A stretch of 11,053 nt of DNA from the NCBI GenBank assembly GCA_007127495.1, contig SKZG01000398.1, positions 1 to 11,053 of the forward strand, read 5' to 3'. Made by a program: the position numbers and the translations under genes. This stretch comes from Planctomycetales bacterium. Its GTDB lineage: Bacteria; Planctomycetota; Planctomycetia; Pirellulales; Thermoguttaceae. The stretch's first letter is position 1, and each line of letters begins with the position of its first letter. Shown piece by piece: positions 6,785-11,053 of the stretch. The notes beneath the pieces are model-generated. The model was not told the origin of the DNA. It did no database searches and was given only the letters and a program-made list of their open reading frames with translations.

Positions 6785-7879
6785 TCACACAACCCCAAGA
6801 GCCTGCCGGTACACGCGATTCAGTTCACGAGCTTCCCGGGCGATGCTGAACGACTCGCAAACGCGCGCGCGAGCCGCTTGCCCCATCCGGTCCAAGCGGG
6901 CGGGATCTTTGAGCATGCCGTGGAAGGCCCGCTCCAGGGCTTGTGGGTTGGCACATGGCACAAGCATCCCATCCATACCCTCGCGAATAATCATTTCAAA
7001 AGCGCCGGTGCGCGTGGCCACGACGGGCGTGCCGCTGGCCATGGCTTCGAGGCAGGTGAGGCCAAAGCCTTCGTTATGCGGCACACACGCCACCAACGAC
7101 ATGCGGCGAAACCAGGCCGGCAGATCGGCGAAGGGAACCTGGCCCAGCCAGCAGAAGCGGTCTTGCAGGCCGTGCGCCTCGACCCGCTGCTTCAGGCGGC
7201 GGACGAACGGCCGATATTTGGGAGTCGTTTCGCCAATGACGACCGCCGTGCAGCCGGCGTGCGCCGGCAGCACTTGGCAAAGGGCCGAGACGAAGTCTTC
7301 CAGGCCCTTTTGGGGGCGGACACGGCCAAAGACGCCAATGCCCCGGCAACCGGGCAAGCCGCTCTCGCGCCACGCAGCCGCTCGATCCTCTGCCGGGTGG
7401 TAAACCTGCGTATCGACCCCATGCGGAATGATCGCATCGGGCTGGCGCGCCAGGTAGGATGCAGCCCTGGGCGACGTGGACAAAAGGGTGTCCATCCGCC
7501 GGTACAGGTAACGGGTCCAGCGGCTATGATGACGCTGGGCCGTGGAGGTGAACATCAAGTGCAGCTTACAGCCTAGTAGGTACTTCAAAATGAAGCCCAC
7601 CAGCATCTCATTGTTGCGTCTGGCGTGAAACAAACGAGGGCGGCCGCCGGGAAGCGCCGTACGCGTGATTCCGATGACATCGCGCCAACGGAGACGGGCG
7701 ATTTCGCAAGGGATACGGTAGCCAACGCTGGCGATCCGAAGCTCGCAGGCCTGATGCGGCAGCAACCGCGCCACCGTGGACGTAATGCCGGAAAAACGAC
7801 GGTTCAAGTTGGGGATGATCACCTGCGGGTTCCGCATGGACGGGAATGCAGGCGGCAAGCTCACTGTTTCGTGGGGCAT
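6785..7879 (-). CDS. GT-B family 4 glycosyltransferase, LpcC-like (LPS-core type)
   Basis: 364 residues. A cytoplasmic or membrane-associated retaining glycosyltransferase using a nucleotide sugar. The N-terminal half resembles LpcC, the rhizobial LPS-core mannosyltransferase: QVIIPNLNRRFSGITSTVAR (19-38), LFHARRNNEMLVG (83-95), FTSTAQRHHSRWTRYLYRRMD (110-130) and IPHGVDTQVYHP (151-162). The C-terminal donor domain has FGRVRPQKG (184-192), WLGQVP (244-249) and the E-x7-E motif EGFGLTCLE (270-278), followed by AMASGTPVVATRTGA. The sugar and acceptor are not determined by sequence; mannose is the family precedent. ATG 7879 overlaps the end of the upstream glycosyltransferase gene by 19 bp; ATG 7837 (MRNPQV) begins nearer the first beta strand and is a fair alternative. 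Neither has an obvious ribosome binding site, so translation may be coupled. Confidence 0.88.
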   Translation of the reverse strand: MPHETVSLPPAFPSMRNPQVIIPNLNRRFSGITSTVARLLPHQACELRIASVGYRIPCEIARLRWRDVIGITRTALPGGRPRLFHARRNNEMLVGFILKYLLGCKLHLMFTSTAQRHHSRWTRYLYRRMDTLLSTSPRAASYLARQPDAIIPHGVDTQVYHPAEDRAAAWRESGLPGCRGIGVFGRVRPQKGLEDFVSALCQVLPAHAGCTAVVIGETTPKYRPFVRRLKQRVEAHGLQDRFCWLGQVPFADLPAWFRRMSLVACVPHNEGFGLTCLEAMASGTPVVATRTGAFEMIIREGMDGMLVPCANPQALERAFHGMLKDPARLDRMGQAARARVCESFSIAREARELNRVYRQALGVV

Positions 7880-8796
7880 AGTACGGCAGATAGGTTGCGA
7901 AGAAATGCCTGATGATTCTTTTCAAACCATTGCCTCGCGGCGTTGCCTAGCCTTTCCCGATCCTGGTGTGGCATTCGGATCAGCCGTTCGACGGTCTGGC
8001 CCAGAAGGGCAGGGTCAACAAAATAGTTGGTGCCAAGGTGCCGAGGCTCCGTTCGATAGTAGGAAACCGTAACACCCCGAGTACACTGCACCAGTTCATT
8101 CATGGGGGGGGCATCGGTCACGACGGTTACCGCCCGGCACGACATCGCCTCGGCAATGTAGTGCCCCCATCCCTCTGAAAGCGATGGGCAGAGATGGATT
8201 CCACATTCCCCCTGCAGGCGGCATAACTCAGTATCCGGCAAATGGTCCGCAATCAATCGGACATTGCTCGGCACGGTTTTCGGGGCATTGCGCGGGTGTT
8301 GAACGAGCGTTAGCGGGGGCCACTCCGGGTGTTCTCTCCATAAGCCGAGAACGCACGATGTGTTTTTGAGAGTGCTCTTCCCCGCAAGGTGGAAAAAACG
8401 GCCATAGTCGGTTACGGCGTCCACCGCCAGATGGTCTTCCGAGGTGAATCCTAGATAGCGTGTATCAGGGTGCAGTTGGGAAAAGATGTCACACGCATGG
8501 CGCGACTTGCACAAGACGGTATCGACTCCTTTCAGTCGTCCGACCAGGCGTCGGGGATAGCGTTCCTGGTTCGGGATCAAGAAGTGGACGCCGGGAACAT
8601 AACGCCACAGCGGATACATCCGTTCTAAGTGAAAGTAGTGACGGATTCTTCCGCGTCGCAGGAGCGCGTGCACCACGTGATTCGGCCGGAAGTGCTCGGC
8701 TCGGATTCCAAGATGCGCCAGCGCATCGGCGAGCAAGCGGGAATCGCGGTCCAGCCCAACCCCCGTCGTGCGCGATATGATCGAGGCGGTTTTCAT
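7861..8796 (-). CDS. GT-B glycosyltransferase (family 1/4 fold)
   Basis: 311 residues. The C-terminal donor-binding domain has CPSLSEGWGHYIAEAMSCRAV (203-222), with the E-x7-E pair Glu208 and Glu216, then TDAPPMNELV (227-236), typical of GT-B enzymes. A middle block FHLAGKSTLKNT (135-146), followed by WREHPEWPPLTLVQH, marks a subgroup I recognise among uncharacterised bacterial glycosyltransferases. The N-terminus KTASIISRTTGVGLDRDSRLLADAL is a Rossmann-type strand-loop-helix. The frame extends to a TTG at 8829, but ATG 8796 is the better start: it fits the first beta strand, and a candidate promoter at 8839-8868 would start RNA near 8832. It is first in the three-gene - strand run. A run of eight G (+ strand, 8104-8111) lies in frame within the conserved PPMNE region. 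The sugar and acceptor are unknown. Confidence 0.82.
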   Translation of the reverse strand: MKTASIISRTTGVGLDRDSRLLADALAHLGIRAEHFRPNHVVHALLRRGRIRHYFHLERMYPLWRYVPGVHFLIPNQERYPRRLVGRLKGVDTVLCKSRHACDIFSQLHPDTRYLGFTSEDHLAVDAVTDYGRFFHLAGKSTLKNTSCVLGLWREHPEWPPLTLVQHPRNAPKTVPSNVRLIADHLPDTELCRLQGECGIHLCPSLSEGWGHYIAEAMSCRAVTVVTDAPPMNELVQCTRGVTVSYYRTEPRHLGTNYFVDPALLGQTVERLIRMPHQDRERLGNAARQWFEKNHQAFLRNLSAVLCPTKQ

Positions 8797-8838
8797 CACC
8801 TTGAATCGTCCCCGAAATAGGCCCACCAAGTCAACCCG

Positions 8839-8868
8839 AATTTACCCCACCCCGTAGGGGCATGTTAA
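8839..8868 (-). promoter_or_regulatory. Candidate sigma-70 promoter for the - strand glycan genes
   Basis: On the - strand, TTAACA (8868-8863) matches the -35 consensus at 5 of 6, and TAAATT (8844-8839) matches the -10 at 4 of 6, with an 18-base spacer. Transcription would begin near 8832 and leave a short leader before ATG 8796. A short CCCC-GTA-GGGG palindrome sits inside the spacer (8849-8860 area) and could be chance. Confidence 0.33.
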
Positions 8869-8874
8869 TCGCTA

Positions 8875-8903
8875 TTGTTCCGCGATTTCGATCTGGCTAC
8901 AAT
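8875..8903 (+). promoter_or_regulatory. Candidate sigma-70 promoter for the WaaE-like gene
   Basis: TACAAT at 8898-8903 matches the -10 consensus at 5 of 6. TTGTTC at 8875-8880 is a weaker -35 (3 of 6), with an ideal 17-base spacer. Transcription would begin near 8910, which argues against the GTG at 8909 as a start codon and for ATG 9029. It is back to back with the opposite-strand candidate at 8839-8868, so the two may share regulation. Confidence 0.38.
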
Positions 8904-9028
8904 CCGCCGTGCAATCCAATCCCGTTGTGCCGGGGTATGTTCCCAAAAATCGCTCCGGTCGGCCGAAAAACAGGCCACTCCCCGGCCGGCCCGTGAACGG
9001 TCACGAAAGGCGAAAACGAGCCGATCGC

Positions 9029-9871
9029 ATGAATAGCACTGCCCCACAACAACCCGACACCGGTTCGACGTCTGATGCCTCGCAGGCAATGGTGCGTCTT
9101 GCCGTGGCCATTACGACGAAGGACAGTATCCGCACCTTGCCAAGGGTTCTCGCCTCCGTGGAAGACTTGGCTGAGCGAATCATCGTAGTCGATTCCGGCT
9201 CGACGGACGGCACCTTGGAATTCGCCCGAGATTTCGGATGTATCGTGATCGAGCGCCCGTGGCCCGGTCCGCTCAAGCAAAAGGAATTTGCCATCGCCCA
9301 GGCAGTGCCCGCCCGGTGGGTGCTTCTATTGGATTCGGATGAATCCCTCGAAGACGACCTGCGCGAGTCGGTGAGGAAGGCCATCTTGGACGATGACCCC
9401 AAATACGACGGGTGGGCCTTCAATCGCAAGGTTTGGTTTCTCGGCGGCTGGCTGCATCACATGTATCAGCCGGAGTGGCGAACGCGCCTCTTTCGTGCGG
9501 AAAAGTCGCACTTGGAAGGCAAGGCCGGACTCTATCACGATCGGGTGGTCGTCACCGGCCGGGTCGGAAAGCTCGCGGGCATTTGCCGGCACGATATGTA
9601 TGCCGATCTTCGCGACATGTTCATGCGCCACTTGCGGTATGCCGAGAGAACGTTCGGGCGAGAGCATCGCGGAGGCACGCCGCGGGCGATTCTCCTCGCG
9701 CCGCTGGAAGTATTCTATCGACATGGCATCCGCCAACGCGCTTTCCTGGACGGAAAAAGGGGCTGGCTCGCTATGGCCGCCGCCCTGGCCGCCAAGCTGA
9801 TGAAGCACACCTATCAGTGCTATCAGCGGCTACATCCACCGGGCGAGGACTACGAGAACCCCTGCGTCTAG
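9029..9871 (+). CDS. Family 2 glycosyltransferase, WaaE/KdtX-like
   Basis: 280 residues from ATG 9029. An inverting GT-A enzyme; its closest recognisable type is WaaE/KdtX, which adds a sugar (glucose in enterics) to the LPS inner core. Key motifs: LAVAITTKDSIRTLPRVLAS (24-43), the nucleotide-binding IIVVDSGSTDGTLEFARDFG (51-70), the metal-binding LLLDSDESL (99-107), and the C-terminal FLDGKRGWLAMAAALAAKLMKHTY, matching the FLDGKxG end of this family. No membrane segment is obvious, so it probably acts at the cytoplasmic face. The frame extends to GTG 8909, but that lies at the predicted transcription start. ATG 9029 has only a weak GAG upstream, and ATG 9089 (preceded by CAGG, directly before the first strand) is a credible alternative. 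It is divergent from the other glycosyltransferases, with a separate transcript. Confidence 0.88.
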   Translation: MNSTAPQQPDTGSTSDASQAMVRLAVAITTKDSIRTLPRVLASVEDLAERIIVVDSGSTDGTLEFARDFGCIVIERPWPGPLKQKEFAIAQAVPARWVLLLDSDESLEDDLRESVRKAILDDDPKYDGWAFNRKVWFLGGWLHHMYQPEWRTRLFRAEKSHLEGKAGLYHDRVVVTGRVGKLAGICRHDMYADLRDMFMRHLRYAERTFGREHRGGTPRAILLAPLEVFYRHGIRQRAFLDGKRGWLAMAAALAAKLMKHTYQCYQRLHPPGEDYENPCV

Positions 9872-9951
9872 AGTTCTGCCCCCCCATTTTGTGGCATTTC
9901 TCAAGGGATCCGGTCCGAAACCTGTTTCATGGGAACCTGTGCCGGGCTACT

Positions 9952-9979
9952 TTGCCGCGAGCCCAAACTTTGGTATGTT
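9952..9979 (+). promoter_or_regulatory. Candidate promoter for citrate synthase
   Basis: The 166 bp gap between the WaaE-like gene and gltA holds TTGCCG (9952-9957, 4 of 6 for -35) and TATGTT (9974-9979, 4 of 6 for -10) with a 16-base spacer and a TG one base before the -10, an extended -10 element. Transcription would begin near 9986, leaving a leader of about 50 bases. Also in the gap are a run of seven C (9879-9885) and an imperfect hairpin (9912-9937) of uncertain meaning. Confidence 0.35.
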
Positions 9980-10037
9980 CTTGGGGCTGCGCTGACGCAG
10001 AGAGAGTCCCTCCCCATACGCGTCGAAGGAGTAAGCA

Positions 10038-11053
10038 ATGACGACAAACGCAAAACTGACCCTTGAAAATGGCGAGTTCGAACTGCCCGTTCTGGTCGGC
10101 ACCGAGGGCAACCGCGCCATCGATATTACCAAGCTGTATCGTGATACGGGTTACATCACCCTGGACGATGGTTTCGCGAATACAGGCGCGACGAAGAGCC
10201 AAGTTACCTACATTGATGGGGAACAAGGTATACTTCGCTATAGGGGGTATCGTGTGGAAGAAATCGCTGAGCGATGCGATTTCACCGAAACGGCGTACCT
10301 GTTAATCTACGGCGAATTGCCCACCGGCGAGCAGCTCGAGGAGTTCCGACGCAACATCCGCTCCCATACGATGCTGCACGAGGGAATGAAAATGATCTTC
10401 TCCGGTTTCCCGCCCGAGGCCCATCCCATGGCGATCCTCGGCTCGGTGGTTGGGGCACTGGCCATTTACTCGCCCGACTCTCTCGAACCGGGTGATCCCG
10501 CGCAAGTCGAGCTGGCCATCCATCGCATCATGGCCAAAATGCCAACCATCGCCGCATTCAGCTACAAGCAGTCGATTGGGCAGCCGTTCATTTATCCGCA
10601 GAACCACCTTTCCTACGGGCAGAACTTCCTGAACATGATGTTTGCCGTGCCAAGCGAGCGATACCACGTCGACCCCGATTTCGTGGTCGCGCTGAACGCC
10701 CTTTTGGTGCTCCATGCCGACCATGGGCAGAACTGCAGCACCTCGGCCGTTCGCATGGTTGGTTCCAGCACAGTGAACTTGTTTTCGAGCATTTCGTCCG
10801 GCATTTACGCCCTCTGGGGCGCCCTGCACGGCGGGGCCAACGAAGCATGCATTAAGATGCTTGAGCAGATTCAACAGGACGGTGGAAACCTGGGGAAATA
10901 CATTGATCGCGCCAAGGACCCCAACGATCCGTTCCGCCTGATGGGCTTCGGACACCGCGTCTATAAGAGTTATGACCCGCGAGCCAAGGTGGTGAAAAAT
11001 ATCTACCATCAGCTCGCTGAGCGCCATGCCGTCGATGATCCGGTATTCCAGCT
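10038..11053 (+). CDS. gltA: Citrate synthase, E. coli GltA type (5' part, cut by window end)
   Basis: The first 338 codons plus two bases; the frame is open to the window edge. It condenses acetyl-CoA and oxaloacetate to citrate, the entry step of the TCA cycle, in the cytoplasm. The start ATG has an excellent ribosome binding site, AAGGAG at 10026-10031, six bases upstream. The N-terminal domain (KLTLENGEFELPVL, then YIDGEQGILRYRGYRVEEIAE) is that of the hexameric type II enzymes. Active-site blocks are in place: HADHGQNCSTS (226-236), GALHGGANEA with His264, and GFGHRVYKSYDPRA with His306 (E. coli His305). The catalytic Asp (E. coli 362) lies beyond the window. Residues at the E. coli NADH site are only partly kept (see findings). 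It is probably transcribed on its own and not functionally tied to the upstream glycosyltransferase. Confidence 0.96.
   Translation, partial: MTTNAKLTLENGEFELPVLVGTEGNRAIDITKLYRDTGYITLDDGFANTGATKSQVTYIDGEQGILRYRGYRVEEIAERCDFTETAYLLIYGELPTGEQLEEFRRNIRSHTMLHEGMKMIFSGFPPEAHPMAILGSVVGALAIYSPDSLEPGDPAQVELAIHRIMAKMPTIAAFSYKQSIGQPFIYPQNHLSYGQNFLNMMFAVPSERYHVDPDFVVALNALLVLHADHGQNCSTSAVRMVGSSTVNLFSSISSGIYALWGALHGGANEACIKMLEQIQQDGGNLGKYIDRAKDPNDPFRLMGFGHRVYKSYDPRAKVVKNIYHQLAERHAVDDPVFQ

Noticed and set aside
8358..8393. AGKST in the GT-B protein, resembling a P-loop (Walker A)
   Set aside because: It lacks the GxxxxGK[ST] spacing and sits in a GT-B enzyme as part of the subgroup block FHLAGKSTLKNT; there is no Walker B or NTPase context.
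9912..9937. Imperfect inverted repeat after the WaaE-like gene, considered as a terminator
   Set aside because: The stem is interrupted by two bulges, no T-run follows, and it could equally be chance; not strong enough to annotate.
9412..10041. A 209-codon + strand frame overlapping the WaaE-like gene and running to the gltA start
   Set aside because: It lies in a different frame inside a gene with clear glycosyltransferase motifs, and its translation is Arg/His-rich without domains.
1..11053. Mobile elements, CRISPR arrays, tRNA or toxin-antitoxin genes
   Set aside because: No direct-repeat array, transposase or integrase motif, tRNA-like cloverleaf or small paired gene was seen, and the intergenic gaps are too small to hide large elements.

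Overview
The window is dense, about 60% GC bacterial chromosome. It looks like a flagellated Gram-negative bacterium, and a planctomycete (PVC group) is my best guess. That guess rests on the style of the flagellar proteins, a PAPS-dependent sulfotransferase beside outer-envelope glycosyltransferases, and weak or absent Shine-Dalgarno sites at several starts. It is an inference; no rRNA or other marker gene is present to settle it.

Region 1 (1-5483, + strand) is the distal part of a flagellar operon: fliL-like, fliN, fliO, fliP, fliQ, fliR, flhB. It encodes a stator-associated membrane protein, a switch (C-ring) protein and the core of the flagellar type III export gate. No fliM lies between fliL and fliN, and flhA does not follow flhB. 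The FliN protein is unusual: its long N-terminal part carries four spaced copies of the EIDALL-type motif that normally occurs once, at the N-terminus of FliM or FliY, where it docks phosphorylated CheY.

Region 2 (5503-8796, - strand) converges on the flagellar operon with only 19 bp between the stop codons. In transcription order it holds a GT-B glycosyltransferase, an LpcC-like family 4 glycosyltransferase (the two overlap by 19 bp) and a sulfotransferase. Together they suggest synthesis and sulfation of a surface glycan or LPS core.

Region 3 (8797-9871) starts with a 232 bp intergenic region holding candidate divergent promoters. On the + strand it is followed by a WaaE/KdtX-like family 2 glycosyltransferase, again of LPS-core type.

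Region 4 (9872-11053, + strand) holds a candidate promoter, a strong ribosome binding site and the first 338 codons of an E. coli GltA-type citrate synthase. This gene is cut by the window edge and is probably unrelated to the glycan genes. No tRNA, rRNA, CRISPR array, insertion sequence or integrase was seen, and no gene-free stretch exceeds 300 bp.
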